Source: JAPPLB01 sp965204095
GTDB taxonomy: Bacteria; Acidobacteriota; Terriglobia; Bryobacterales; UBA6623
Assembly (NCBI GenBank): GCA_965204095.1
Contig: OZ241991.1
Span: forward strand, 5,208,001 to 5,272,000
DNA length: 64,000 nucleotides
Direction: 5' to 3'
Numbering within the stretch: the first letter of the stretch is position 1; each line of letters begins with the position of its first letter. The notes beneath the pieces are model-generated. The model had not been told where the DNA came from. It worked only from the letters and a program-made list of their open reading frames with translations, and ran no database searches. Position numbers and translations under genes: made by a program. Positions 14,917 through 26,070 of this stretch are shown here, piece by piece.

Positions 14917-16918
14917 GTGTTGGTACGAACCGCACGAGTCATTGCCGCTCTCGGCTCTCTTGCCGCGTTCTTGATGATGTGGCCGGCTGCTGAGCTTGAA
15001 GCCGCGCGCGTTGACGACGCGTTCTTTGCCGAGAAGCTGTACCCCATCCTCGATCAAGCGCAGTGTCGGCTTTGTCATGGCGAGAAGGGCGTTGCGTCGA
15101 CCACGCGGCTGGAGTTCCCGCGCGAGGACGCCTCCGCCGCGAGGATTACGGCTTTCGGGCTGGCTCTGGCGGAGTTCATCGACCCCCAGAATCCCGGTAA
15201 CTCGCTCCTCTTCCGGAAGCCGACCAACCGCCAACAACACACCGGCGGCGAGCGGATCAAGCAGGGTAGCGGCGAAGAGAAGCTCTTGCTCTCATGGATT
15301 GGCCGTCTCGCCGAGCTGTCCGCGGACGAACGCTCAGCCGCCATCGCGTCCGGTTTGTCACATGCTGGGGGCCCGCACTATGGTGTGATGCGCCGGCTGA
15401 CCCACAGCCAGTACAACAACACGGTTCGCGATTTGCTGGGCGATCGAACCCAGCCGGCAAATCAGTTTCCGCCCGAGGATTTCATTCGCGGCTTCAAGAA
15501 CCAGGCCGAGGGTCAGAGCGTTCCTCCGCTGTTGGCCGAAGCCTACGGAGCAGCGGCTGAGAAGCTCGCCCGCAACGCTTTCCGGGGTGGCGACCGCAAT
15601 CGGCTCGTGCCGTGTGCGCCTCGCTCGTCGGCGGATGCCCGTTGCCGCATGAAATTCCTGCGCAGCTTCGGCCGCCAGGCGTTTCGACGTCCGCTGACGG
15701 ACGACGAGATCGCCCAGTACAACGCGCTCTTCCGGAAGGAGGCTGCCGCAGGAGACTTTCTGCGCGGCGCTCAGATCGCTGTCGAAGCGATGTTGCAGTC
15801 TCCTCGTTTCCTGTTCCGCATGGAGCGCGGCCCCGATGGTCCTTGGTATTCGTACGAAGTCGCTGCCCGGTTGTCGTACTTCTTGTGGGATACGATGCCC
15901 GACGAGAAGCTCTTTCGGTTGGCCGAACAGGGCAAGCTCGAAACCCCGGAGCAAGTCGGCGCTGCGGCCCGCGACATGCTGCAGGACGCGCGTTCGCGCA
16001 AGTCGATGGAGGAGTTTCTCGGCCAGTGGCTGCGGTTCGATCGCGTGCTCAACACCATCCGCGACCGGCGCCTCTATCGTAATTTCAACCCCGAGCTTGC
16101 GGCCGCCATGACCGAGGAAACCAAGCGCCTGTTCGGTGACCTCGTCTGGAACGACGGCAACTTCATGGATTTCTTCACGGCGGGCTACGGCTTCATCAGC
16201 ACCGACCTCGCCAATCTGTATCAATTGTCGGAGCCCGAGTCCGAGTTCGACCGCGTCGATTTCCCGGAAGACAGCGGGCGGGGCGGCATCTTCGGTCAGG
16301 CGATGTTTCTCACCGTGACGAGCAAACCGTCCGATACCTCGCCGACCGAGCGCGGTCTCTACGTTCGCGAGCATTTCCTGTGCCAGGAGGTGCCGCCCCC
16401 GCCGCCCGGCTTGAACGCCTCGCTGCCCCCGGTGACCGATGAAAAGCCGATGACGAACCGCGAACGGCTGAGCATCCACCTGACCAGCGAAAGCTGTGCG
16501 AGTTGTCATCGCCTGATTGACCCGATCGGATTCGGGTTCGAAAACTATGATGCCATCGGACGGCATCGCGACAAGCACTATCTGACGATCTATCCCACAC
16601 GCGATGAGGTCATGAAAGGCCTCAAGAAGAAGGAAACGAAGTACGAACTGCCCATCGATTCATCCGCAAGCGTCACCGGGATCGTTGACTCGGAGTTCTC
16701 GACTCCGAAGGAACTGGGCGAAATCCTCGCGAAGGAGCCGAGTTGCCGCAAGTGTATCGTGCGGCAGCTCTTCCGCTACGCGATGGGGCGCGAGGAAACG
16801 CCGGACGACCGCGCGGTGATCGAGAAGCTGTACGCGGATTTCCGGGACTCCCGGTTTCGGTTCCGCGAGTTGATCATTTCTCTTGTGCAATCCGACGTAT
16901 TCAGAGGAGTGCCCGTTC

Positions 16919-16932
<14 letters not shown>
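14917..16932 (+). CDS. Exported c-type cytochrome-like protein with DUF1587/1595/1592/1588/1585 domains
   Basis: About 671 residues. After a signal peptide comes a haem c site CRLCH (about residue 50-54) in a planctomycete-cytochrome-type domain, then the DUF1587 motif GVMRRLTHSQYNNTVRDLLG, DUF1595 (FGRQAFRRPLTDDE), DUF1592 (PRFLFRMERG, SYFLWDTMPDE), DUF1588 (GGIFGQAMFLT, SPTERGLYVREH, a second haem site CASCH with HRLIDPIGFGFE), and DUF1585 (GIVDSEF, CIVRQLFRYAMGRE). The family is periplasmic and usually paired with a DUF1552 protein, as here. Biochemistry is unproven; a redox role in degradation of complex carbon has been proposed for the family. No ATG fits: GTG 14917 or TTG 14920 put the signal peptide at the N-terminus, and the open frame upstream is repeat sequence. 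It overlaps the DUF1552 gene by 14 bases. Confidence 0.85.
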
Positions 16933-18229
<1,297 letters not shown>

Positions 18230-18232
<3 letters not shown>

Positions 18233-18287
18233 CCTGCATGTCTCACCGCTCGAATGCAGCGGGGCCTTTTACCACGGGCTGCTAAGG
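18230..18287. repeat. TIR left end joined to a second hairpin repeat
   Basis: TAGCCTGCATGTCTCACC matches the TIR element left end, then the sequence changes to CCGCTCGAATGCAGCGGGGC, CTTTTACCACGGGCTGCTAAG. The latter part recurs at 49835-49874. Arms CCGCT/AGCGG can form a hairpin followed by CTTTT, so it could stop transcription after the DUF1552 gene. Confidence 0.55.
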
Positions 18288-19394
18288 GGCGACGTTCTTG
18301 AACCGTTCCTGTTCGGGCGGCTTCTCCCACCACGTGATCCGGATGCGCGGGTGGTCGGTTCGGAAGCGCTCTACGCCCTCGGCGCTCGCCTTGGTTCCCC
18401 CGAGGAAGACCTGCCGCAACTCCGGCATCTCGCCAAGACGGTCCAGTACCTCGTCGGAGACTCCGGTTTCGGCCAGGTCGAGGGTCTCGACCTTCTTCAG
18501 GGCCGGCAAGTGAACCGCGATTTCATCGCCCACTTTCTCGCATTGCCACAGTCGCAGGCGTTTCAGGTTCGGCAACGCGCTGAGAGCCTTCACGCCGCGG
18601 CCGCTGACCGAGGTGCGGCTCAGATCAAGGGATTCAAGGCGGCTCAAGGAAGTGAGATTCTCCAGTCCCAGGTCGGTGACCTTGGAGGCTTCGGCGTTCA
18701 GAGACTCCAGTCCGGCCAACGCCGCGATGCTTTCGAGGTTGAAGTCGGAAAGGGCAAGCGCCCACAGCCCCGAGTCGGTACGCTGCTGTCCGCCCACGTC
18801 GAGATGCTTGAGGGACGGCAGCAGCCTCAACAGAGGCAGTGCCGTTCCGCTCATCTTGTTGCCGCCGAATCCCAGGGATGTGAGCTTGACGAGGTCCGCA
18901 AGGTGTTCGAAGCCGTCGTCGGTGACGCGGCTGAATCCAACGTCCAGAAACTCGAGGGTTTCGATCTGGGCAACGTGCTCGAATACGCGGCTGGTGGCCT
19001 TGGTGCCTCGAACGTCGAGATGCTTCAGTTTCTTCCAGTGCTTGATGTGGGCGATGCCGCCGTCGGTGATGTTTTCGGTGTAATGAAGCCGTAGCTCCTC
19101 GATGTTCTCGAGCGGTTTGAGGTGTTCCAGGCCGATATCGGTGACCCACGTGTAAGAGAGGTCGATGCGTCTCAGGTGCGGTGCGAAAGTGAGCTTTTCG
19201 AGGTCCGCGTCGTTGACCCAGGACGATGTCAGGTCGACCTCGGCGATGTTGCCGTTGTCATCCAGGAAGTAATGCCCGTCGATCTCCGTGATCCAGGCAG
19301 CGACGTCGTTCTGGGCCGGCTCGACTGCCGGAGCCGTGGAAGCAAGCACTGCGAGCAGCAAGGTGCTGAGACTCGTTGTTGTTGACCGTTTCAA
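18282..19394 (-). CDS. Secreted leucine-rich repeat protein (370 residues)
   Basis: Signal peptide (LLLAVLASTAPAV, cleavage near residue 24), then about eleven LRR units of the bacterial type with the spacing ..L..LdLs.T.vtd.gl..L (for example RRIDLSYTWVTDIGLEHL, SLDLSRTSVSGRGVKAL). The start overlaps the stop of the larger LRR gene upstream by four bases, so the two are co-translated. Such LRR proteins are common in planctomycetes and some acidobacteria and are thought to bind proteins or polysaccharides outside the cytoplasm. Partner unknown; the cytochrome/DUF1552 pair is convergent next door. Confidence 0.8.
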   Translation of the reverse strand: MKRSTTTSLSTLLLAVLASTAPAVEPAQNDVAAWITEIDGHYFLDDNGNIAEVDLTSSWVNDADLEKLTFAPHLRRIDLSYTWVTDIGLEHLKPLENIEELRLHYTENITDGGIAHIKHWKKLKHLDVRGTKATSRVFEHVAQIETLEFLDVGFSRVTDDGFEHLADLVKLTSLGFGGNKMSGTALPLLRLLPSLKHLDVGGQQRTDSGLWALALSDFNLESIAALAGLESLNAEASKVTDLGLENLTSLSRLESLDLSRTSVSGRGVKALSALPNLKRLRLWQCEKVGDEIAVHLPALKKVETLDLAETGVSDEVLDRLGEMPELRQVFLGGTKASAEGVERFRTDHPRIRITWWEKPPEQERFKNVAP

Positions 19395-21430
19395 CTACGC
19401 CTCCGGTTGGGCAGAGCCGAGTCGCGGTCCCAGATGATCTCGCAGTCCCCGTAGTGGTCCTTGAGCTTCTGATAGGCTTGCTCGCCCACGAGGGTGTGAT
19501 AGAGGTTCAACACGCGTAACTTCGGGAAAACAGTCAGATGATCGAGCCCTTTCTCGGTGACGAGGGCGCTGTCAAGGCTCAACTCCGTGAGTTCCTTCAG
19601 TCCTCGTAAATGGCGCAGGCCCGCGTCGGTGACATCGGTGTAGTCGAGATTCAGATGCTTGAGCTTCGTGAGCTTGCCGATGGTGTAGAGCTGTGGGTCC
19701 TTGAGCCCCGTGCGCACGAGGTCAAGGCTCCGCAGGTTCGTCAAACCTTCCAGATGGCAGAGTCCGTCCTGGCGGAAGCGCGTGTAGCTCAGCGACAACT
19801 TCTCCAGGCCGACCAGCTCGCCCAGATATTCGAGCCCGTTGTCACGAATATCAGTCCCCGCCAGATCGAGCTCTTTCAATCCTTTCAATGGGGAGAGGTG
19901 ATGCATGCCGTCGTCGTCGATATCGGTGTAGGCGATGGACAGTTTCTCCAGAGAGGCGAGTTCTTTCAAAACCGCGAATCCGTCGTTGCCGACAGGCGAA
20001 CCCAGAAGGCTCAACTCCCGCAGGCGGTCCAATCCGCTGAGGTGAGTCAGGCCTTTGCCTTCGATCAGCGTGTTGTTGAGAGTGAGTTTGTGCAAGGCCT
20101 TCAGTCCTGCCAGGTGTGACAGTCCGGCATCGGAAATGAGGGTGTTGCTCAGGTTCAACTCTTCGAGCGTCGCGAGGGCGCTCAGCGATGCGGCGCCGAG
20201 ATCCCCGACCTCCGTAACCTGCAAGTCGAGTTTGCGCAGCTCTTTGAGGTGTCGAAGATGATCGAGGTGAGTGTCCGTAACAGAGCTGGAAGCCAGCGAG
20301 ATCTCCGTGAGTCGGCCGCTGTCGAACGTTGCCGTTCCGCCCAGCGAGTGCACCCAATCGGCAACCGCCTCGTCGCTCCCGCCCTTGGGGGCGTTCGCGG
20401 CTTTGCCTTCGTCCGCCGCTCGCAGGGAGGAGTCCAGGAACACCAGGCGCGTGTCCGGCAATGCCTTCTGAAGATCCGCGACGCCGGCGCCGGTGGCGCG
20501 GGAATAGCGCAGGTCCGCCTCGCGCAGTCTGGTGAACTCCTTCAGTTTGTCGAGTCCGGCGTTGCTGACTTTGGTGCGGTAGAGGTTGATGACCTCCAGG
20601 TCCTTGAGGTTCTTCAGATGATCGAGTCCGGCATCCGTCACGTCGGCCCCGAGAAGGTTCAACTGCTTGAGCCGGGTAAGGCCGCTGAGATGAGCAAGGC
20701 CTCGGTCGCTGATGCGGGTCCCCCGCAGGTCGAGTTCCTCCAACTCGCTGAGGCCGCTGAGCGATGCGAGGCCCTCGTCGGTAACGAGCGTATCGCCGAC
20801 CCACAAACGCTTGAGGCGGCTCATGCCCTTGAGGTTCGCCAACCCCTTGTCGTCGAAGGGCGTGAAAGTCAGGTCCAGCGATTCGAGATTGTGAAACGGC
20901 GCCAGCGTGTGGCCCTCGACCTTGGTGCGGCGTACCCGGATGTTCTTGAGGTTCTTCAGCCCGGCGATTTGTTCGAAGCCTTCGTCGTAGAACCGGATAT
21001 AGGCCAGGAAGCTGTAGCTGAAAGTGAGCTTTTCAAGGGTGGTCAAGGGCGCGATGTACTTGAGGTCTTTGCTCTGGTTCTTGTTTGCGCCGGCGCGCGG
21101 GTTCCACATCGGCCCCGGCAGGTGCAGCTCCTCGAGTCCGCTCAGGGTGCTCAGGCGCGCCAAATCCGGCGGATCGATGTTGCAGCCGACAAGGTTGAGA
21201 ACCTTCAGGCGGAAATCCTGCTCTGGAAGGTCCGCGACGCGGTAGGTCCGTGTTGATTGCCCGTGGATTCGTACCCAGCCGCCCATCCGGATAGCCCACT
21301 CGGCGACGGCTCGGTCGACCGGCGCGGCGCGGAGAACGGTTACCGGCGCGCTCAGGAAAAGCGCCGCAACCATTGCGATCACAAGAAGACGTTGCCGCAT
21401 GGGCTTGATGTGGCGTAGTGATAACGCCAT
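19391..21430 (-). CDS. Secreted leucine-rich repeat protein with duplicated halves (679 residues)
   Basis: Signal peptide (about residues 11-36), then two similar halves. Each opens with a short cap (AVAEWAIRMGGWVRI at about 42; AVADWVHSLGGTATF at about 355) followed by ten or so LRR units such as EELDLRGTRISDRGLAHL and ELDLAGTDIRDNGLEYL. The same cap type opens the smaller LRR protein (NDVAAWITEIDGHYF), so the three modules look like copies of one. ATG 21430 and ATG 21400 are both possible starts; 21400 places the signal peptide closest to the start. Confidence 0.8.
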   Translation of the reverse strand: MALSLRHIKPMRQRLLVIAMVAALFLSAPVTVLRAAPVDRAVAEWAIRMGGWVRIHGQSTRTYRVADLPEQDFRLKVLNLVGCNIDPPDLARLSTLSGLEELHLPGPMWNPRAGANKNQSKDLKYIAPLTTLEKLTFSYSFLAYIRFYDEGFEQIAGLKNLKNIRVRRTKVEGHTLAPFHNLESLDLTFTPFDDKGLANLKGMSRLKRLWVGDTLVTDEGLASLSGLSELEELDLRGTRISDRGLAHLSGLTRLKQLNLLGADVTDAGLDHLKNLKDLEVINLYRTKVSNAGLDKLKEFTRLREADLRYSRATGAGVADLQKALPDTRLVFLDSSLRAADEGKAANAPKGGSDEAVADWVHSLGGTATFDSGRLTEISLASSSVTDTHLDHLRHLKELRKLDLQVTEVGDLGAASLSALATLEELNLSNTLISDAGLSHLAGLKALHKLTLNNTLIEGKGLTHLSGLDRLRELSLLGSPVGNDGFAVLKELASLEKLSIAYTDIDDDGMHHLSPLKGLKELDLAGTDIRDNGLEYLGELVGLEKLSLSYTRFRQDGLCHLEGLTNLRSLDLVRTGLKDPQLYTIGKLTKLKHLNLDYTDVTDAGLRHLRGLKELTELSLDSALVTEKGLDHLTVFPKLRVLNLYHTLVGEQAYQKLKDHYGDCEIIWDRDSALPNRRRS

Positions 21431-21533
21431 TTAGACTGTAGCAGAGGGATCCAGGGCGGCTTGGGACTTCACAGAGAGTGCCCTTGGCGGCCTTTTCGGC
21501 GTTGCGAGACACTATGTTTGAAAGGAACGATTC

Positions 21534-22538
21534 ATGCCTCACCATCCTGCTTCCACCAATCGCAGAGATTTCCTTCGCGTTCTCGGAGCCGCCGGGCTGT
21601 CGTGGTCCCTATGGGGCGGGATGGGCTGCTCGTCGGCGCCCGCCGTGGACCTGAGGAAGTTCCAGGGCATCTTCCCGATTGTCCAGACGCCCTACACGGA
21701 CGACAACCAGATCGCCTTTGACGAGCTGGAAAAAGAAGTCAAGTTCCTCGACAAGACCGGTGTCCACGGCATCGTCTGGCCGCAGCGGGCGAGCGAGTAC
21801 CAGTTCCTGACGTTCGACGAACGCATCGAGGGCGCCGAGTTGATCGTCAAGGCGAACAAGGGCCTGAATCCGGCGGTGGTCATTGGCGTCCAGGGACCCG
21901 ACACCGAAACTGCCGTCAAGTACGCCAGGCACGCCGAGAAGCTGCAACCCGATGCCATCATCGCGCTGCCGACCCGCGACGCGGGCGAGTTTGACCTCGA
22001 CGAGGTGCTCGAATACTACAAGGCCATCGGCAAGGTCTGCGGCCTGCCGATGTTCGTTCAGACCACCGGTAACATGAGCGTCGAATTCGTGCTGAAGATG
22101 GCCAGGGAGATTCCGACGCTGTTGTTCGTCAAAGACGAAGCGGGCAACTCCATCAGTCGCATCAAGGAGTTCAACGCGGACGGCGAAGGCCGGGTGACGG
22201 TCTTCACCGGCGGCCACGGCCGCAACCTGCCGGACGAGATGTCACTCGGCCTCGCCGGCAACATGCCGGCGTCGGGCTGGGTCGATCTCTACGTCAAGGT
22301 GTGGAACTTCTGGAAGGAAGGCAAGGTCAACGAAGCCCTCGACATGTTCTCGAAAGCGATGCTGTTCGTGACGCAAGCGGGCGTGTACGGCTTTCCGCTG
22401 CTGAACTACTCCCTGCATCTGCGCGGCATCTTCACGAACTGGTCCGTTCGCCGCCCCGAAGCCAAGCCGCTGGACGAAGACGCGATGAAAGAGATCCGGC
22501 GGGTGCACGACTTCGTCAAGCCGCACTTCGTGGTTTGA
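21534..22538 (+). CDS. Tat-exported DapA-family aldolase-like protein
   Basis: 334 residues. The N-terminus has a Tat motif (NRRDFLRVLGAAG) ending in a lipobox-like GMGC. The body is a DHDPS/NAL-type barrel: FQGIFPIVQTPYTDDNQIAF, a catalytic-loop region VVIGVQGPDTETAVKYA, and the Schiff-base Lys in LLFVKDEAGN (about residue 201). Members of this superfamily are normally cytoplasmic, so the export signal is unusual. Substrate unknown (a sugar acid or keto acid is typical). Ribosome binding site AAAGGAA before ATG 21534. Convergent with the aminotransferase gene across a TIR element. Confidence 0.8.
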   Translation: MPHHPASTNRRDFLRVLGAAGLSWSLWGGMGCSSAPAVDLRKFQGIFPIVQTPYTDDNQIAFDELEKEVKFLDKTGVHGIVWPQRASEYQFLTFDERIEGAELIVKANKGLNPAVVIGVQGPDTETAVKYARHAEKLQPDAIIALPTRDAGEFDLDEVLEYYKAIGKVCGLPMFVQTTGNMSVEFVLKMAREIPTLLFVKDEAGNSISRIKEFNADGEGRVTVFTGGHGRNLPDEMSLGLAGNMPASGWVDLYVKVWNFWKEGKVNEALDMFSKAMLFVTQAGVYGFPLLNYSLHLRGIFTNWSVRRPEAKPLDEDAMKEIRRVHDFVKPHFVV

Positions 22539-22619
22539 GCGTTTGAGCCCGGGCCGATTGCCGCGTACCCTGGGGCCCGGGCATCCTGCCCGCTTCAGCC
22601 GCTCCGCGCGGATCAGGTC
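22539..22619. other. Short spacer before a TIR element
   Basis: Contains CCTGGGGCCCGGGCATCCTGCCCG with an internal GGGCCC palindrome; no gene. Confidence 0.3.
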
Positions 22620-22801
22620 TAGCCTGTATTTCTCACCACGTGGCGAGATGAAGTGCGTGAGAGGGCCGTCAGGACGAGGCGCGAGCCGCTTGGCGCGCGC
22701 AGGCGTACTTGACGGTACGTTGAGCACGGCAAGCCAGCGCAACGAAGTCTTGGCGGTCGTATCGCGTGCTTCAGCCGTCGGGTGGTGAGAAATGCAGGCT
22801 A
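22620..22801. repeat. Dispersed TIR element, complete copy
   Basis: TAGCCTGTATTTCTCACCAC at left and GGTGGTGAGAAATGCAGGCT at right. CTAG is present at both outer boundaries. The central hairpin has shortened to CGTAC..GTACG but remains base-paired. Confidence 0.9.
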
Positions 22802-22900
22802 GCAGACCCACGGCCGAGGACCACAGCCTCCCCCGGACAGGAGCTTTTCTGCGACTTTTGAAGGGCCTGTAAATACCGTTTGTGGCCCTCTCCCTTGAGA

Positions 22901-24157
22901 TCACCCGGACGGGAACTTCTCCGCGACGGCGTTCATGGCGCGACGGGCCGCCGCCAGCGTGGTTTCGACTTCCTTGTCCCGGTGGACGGTCGACACGTAC
23001 CAACGCCCGTCCGGCAGGAGATAGATACCGTTGTCGAGCATCCCTTCGAGCCAGGCGCCCAGGCGCCCGGAGGGCGGGCTCGTCAAGCCGCGCGCATCCG
23101 CGACGGCTCCCTCGTCCGGGAATACGACCTTGAATACCGTCCCCACTCCACGAACCGTCGCAGGCACGCCCGCCTCGGCGGCGGCGGCGCGGATGCCCTC
23201 CATCAGTTGCTCTCCGCTGCGCTGGGCCGCCTTGAGAGCGGCGCCGTCATCGCGGGAAAGTTCCTCCATCGTCGCTTCCGACGCGGCCAGGACCGTAGGG
23301 TTGCCGTTGAAGCTTCCGCCGTGCAGCACGGTGGCGTCTTCGATCAACTTCAGAATCTCACGGCGGCCGGCGATGACGCTCAGCGGGAACCCACCGGCAA
23401 CCGCTTTCCCGAATGTGGCCAGATCCGGCGTGATGCCGTACAAGCCTTGCGCGCCGTTCAGATGCACACGAAACCCCGTTATGACCTCGTCGAAGATCAG
23501 AACGATCCCATACTTTGCCGTGATGTCTCGCAGCCCTTGCAGGAATCCGTCGGCCGGCAGGATGCAGCCGCCGTTGCACAGAATGGGCTCCAGAATCACG
23601 CAGGCGATCTCATCCGCGTGCTCTGCGACAGCTTTTTCGAGCGCATCTGCATCGTTCCACGGCAGGAACAAGGTATCCGGCGGCGCTTCGAGCCAACCGT
23701 GATAGTGGTTCACGAATCGCAGAATCCGCTTCCGGCCGGTAAAGGCTCGAGACAGGCGAAAGGCGATCTGGTCTGCTTCCGTCCCTGTATTGCTGAAAAC
23801 GACACGGTCGGCGCAGGGAACAAGGTCGACAAGCCGTTCGGCGACACGGATTTCACCCTCATGCTGCGCTCCGTAGTCCCAGCCCTCCCGCAAGGTTCGC
23901 TCGACCGCGGAGGCGATCGCGGGATGCGCATGGCCGAGAATCAGCGGCCCCCAGGCAAGCGTGTAATCGAGATAGGAGTTTCCGTCGACGTCGGTGATGC
24001 GCGGCCCCTCACCATGCGTGAAATAGAGCGGATGGGGGACGGTCTTTGCGCGAAAGGCGCTGGTCACGCCGCCGGCAATGGATTTCTTGGCTCGCTCCAG
24101 CAAATCCACGGACTGCCGCCGGGACGTGGCGGCGCTAACGGTTTCGGAATCTGGCAT
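22901..24157 (-). CDS. Class III aminotransferase, glutamate-1-semialdehyde aminomutase type
   Basis: 418 residues, PLP fold type I. Markers: AKKSIAGGVTSAF, YLDYTLAWGPLILGHAHP, the phosphate-binding FSNTGTEADQIAFRLSRA, FVNHYHGW, IFDEVITGFR and the PLP Lys in TFGKAVAGGFPLS. This matches hemL-like aminotransferases, but several families share the motifs and no heme genes flank it, so the substrate is open. Start at ATG 24157 (MPDSETVS); earlier in-frame codons run into repeat sequence. The neighbouring repeats on both sides suggest a monocistronic unit. Confidence 0.8.
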   Translation of the reverse strand: MPDSETVSAATSRRQSVDLLERAKKSIAGGVTSAFRAKTVPHPLYFTHGEGPRITDVDGNSYLDYTLAWGPLILGHAHPAIASAVERTLREGWDYGAQHEGEIRVAERLVDLVPCADRVVFSNTGTEADQIAFRLSRAFTGRKRILRFVNHYHGWLEAPPDTLFLPWNDADALEKAVAEHADEIACVILEPILCNGGCILPADGFLQGLRDITAKYGIVLIFDEVITGFRVHLNGAQGLYGITPDLATFGKAVAGGFPLSVIAGRREILKLIEDATVLHGGSFNGNPTVLAASEATMEELSRDDGAALKAAQRSGEQLMEGIRAAAAEAGVPATVRGVGTVFKVVFPDEGAVADARGLTSPPSGRLGAWLEGMLDNGIYLLPDGRWYVSTVHRDKEVETTLAAARRAMNAVAEKFPSG

Positions 24158-24214
24158 TCTGCGAATCTCGGTATCGGGTGAAAGAATCGACCCTGCGAAC
24201 GACGAAGTTGATTC

Positions 24215-24376
24215 TAGCCTGCATGACTCATCACGTGGGGAGGCAAAGTCAGTGCAGGTCACGAGACACGAACCACGAAACACGCCCTTTAACCATCGAG
24301 CACGGCCAGCAGGAGCAACGAAGCCGTGGCGGACTTACCGCGTGCTTCCCCCGTCATGTCGTGAGAAATGAAGGCT
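24215..24376. repeat. Hybrid TIR element with heptamer array in its left half
   Basis: TAGCCTGCATGACTCATCAC begins a diverged left end; then CACGAGACACGAACCACGAA (24260-24289) replaces the middle; then CATCGAGCACGGCCAGCAGG, CGTGCTTCCCCCGTCATG and GTGAGAAATGAAGGCT give the right half. The junctions differ from the 14643 hybrid. Confidence 0.75.
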
Positions 24377-24393
24377 GGTAGCGGCTCCCGCTC

Positions 24394-26070
24394 TCAATAC
24401 CCTTCGGCGCTGCCCTCCGAGCGTGCGTCCGCCGCTCCCAGCAGCCACTGGTCGGCGGCCTGGATCGCCATGACGCGTCCCTGTTTCTCGACGAACGACA
24501 GCGAGTGGCCGCGCCGGCGGAGCCTCTCGACGGTATCTTGCGAATGGCCGTGGCGCTCGAGCCGCAGCCTGTCGGGCATCCACTGGTGATGGAAACGAGG
24601 GAAGTCGACAGCTTGTTGGAGGTTCATCTTGAAGTCGATCACGTTGATGATGACCTGCAGCACTGTCGAGATGATCGTCGGGCCGCCGGGAGAACCGACG
24701 ACCAGGAAGAGCTTGCCGCCGCGGGCTACGATGGTCGGTGTCATCGAGGAGAGCGGACGTTTGCCGGGTGCGATCGCGTTCTGCTCGCTCGTCAGTAGTC
24801 CGGCGTTGTTCGGCGCGCCCGGTTTCGACGAAAAATCGTCCATCTCGTTGTTGAGGAGCACGCCCGTGCCGGCAGCCGTCACACCGGACCCGTAGCTGCC
24901 GTTCAGTGTGTAGGTGACGGCCACGGCGTTGCCGGCGTGGTCCACGACGGAGTAGTGCGTCGTCTCCGTGCTTTCGGACCTGGCGGAAAGGCCCGGCGGC
25001 ATCTCGGAGCTTCTGCCGGCCCGGCCCCGATCGATCGCCTTGGCCCGTTGTCGTGCGTAGTCCTTTCGAGTGAGCCGTTCGACCGGCACGGAAACGAAGT
25101 CCGGATCGCCGAAATAAGCCGCTCGATCGGCGAAGTAGCGGCGCATCGTTTCCGCCACGTAGTGAATCGCCGCAGCCGAACCGGCTCCGCTGCGCTCGTA
25201 ACCGCTCTCCTCCAACATGTTCAACATCTGGATGACGCCCACGCCTCCGGAACTGGGCGGAGGCGCGGTGATGATGTCGTACCCGCGATAACTTCCCTCG
25301 AGCGGGGTGCGTTCGACCGGCTGGTACTGCTTCAGGTCGTCCAGCGTGATGGTGCCGTTGTTCTTCTTCATGTCGGCGGCAATCAGCCGGGCGGTCTCAC
25401 CGGCATAGAAGTCGTCGGCCCCGTGTCCGGCGATGCGTTCCAGCGTCCGCTGCAGGTGGGGCTGCCGCAAGACTTCCCCCATCTCGTAGAATCGACCGCC
25501 GCGCTGGAAGATCCGGCGCGACTCGGGAAACTTCGCCATCCGGCTGCTCTGCAGCGACCGGGACTGATCGAAGGTAACCGTAAAACCGGTCCTTGCTAAA
25601 CGAACCGCCGGCTCCACGAGTTCGCTCAGAGGCTTCGTTCCATACTTCCGAGCGGCCGTTTCGAGGCCCCGCGCCGTTCCCGGAACCCCCGACGCGCGAT
25701 ACCCCAGGATCATCTCGTCGGTCGGCTCCCCGTCCGGGCCGAGGTACATGTCGCGGTGGGCCGCCGCCGGCGCCCGCTCCCGGAAGTCCAGGAATGTGGT
25801 GCGCCCATCGGCGAAACGGATCAACATGAATCCGCCGCCGCCGAGATTGCCCGCTCGGGGAAGGGTCACCGCCAGAGCGAACCCCACCGCCACCGCGGCG
25901 TCCACGGCGTTTCCACCGGACTGGAGGATCTCGACCCCGACACGGGTCGCGTCCGCTTGGGCGCTCACGACCATCGCGCGCCGCGCGCGGACCGGCTCCC
26001 GCGTGGCGGCTTGAACGGACGCATTCGCGAGAAAAAGAGCGAGAACGGCAGCAATGAGGCGCACGGTCAA
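24394..26070 (-). CDS. ggt: Gamma-glutamyltransferase
   Basis: 558 residues, periplasmic N-terminal nucleophile hydrolase that removes gamma-glutamyl groups from thiols such as glutathione. A signal peptide (about residues 1-21) is followed by the large subunit and the self-cleavage site: TTHYSVVDHAGNAVAVTYTL with the nucleophile Thr at about 370. SYGSGVTAAGTGVLLNNEMDDF, PLSSMTPTIV and the SPGGPTIISTVLQV substrate loop are also present. The start is a TTG (26070) or the GTG two codons later. GGT can release Cys from exported low-molecular thiols, which fits an organism with bacillithiol genes (bshC in this window), though that link is inference. Confidence 0.9.
   Translation of the reverse strand: MTVRLIAAVLALFLANASVQAATREPVRARRAMVVSAQADATRVGVEILQSGGNAVDAAVAVGFALAVTLPRAGNLGGGGFMLIRFADGRTTFLDFRERAPAAAHRDMYLGPDGEPTDEMILGYRASGVPGTARGLETAARKYGTKPLSELVEPAVRLARTGFTVTFDQSRSLQSSRMAKFPESRRIFQRGGRFYEMGEVLRQPHLQRTLERIAGHGADDFYAGETARLIAADMKKNNGTITLDDLKQYQPVERTPLEGSYRGYDIITAPPPSSGGVGVIQMLNMLEESGYERSGAGSAAAIHYVAETMRRYFADRAAYFGDPDFVSVPVERLTRKDYARQRAKAIDRGRAGRSSEMPPGLSARSESTETTHYSVVDHAGNAVAVTYTLNGSYGSGVTAAGTGVLLNNEMDDFSSKPGAPNNAGLLTSEQNAIAPGKRPLSSMTPTIVARGGKLFLVVGSPGGPTIISTVLQVIINVIDFKMNLQQAVDFPRFHHQWMPDRLRLERHGHSQDTVERLRRRGHSLSFVEKQGRVMAIQAADQWLLGAADARSEGSAEGY

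Noticed and set aside
15358..16578. 406-codon minus-strand frame inside the cytochrome gene
   Set aside because: It lies opposite all the DUF1592-type motifs and has no recognisable features of its own.
18351..19094. 247-codon plus-strand frame opposite the smaller LRR gene (and a 335-codon one at 20249-21256)
   Set aside because: Mirror frames of the LRR genes; the minus strand has signal peptides and LRR motifs, the plus strand has none.
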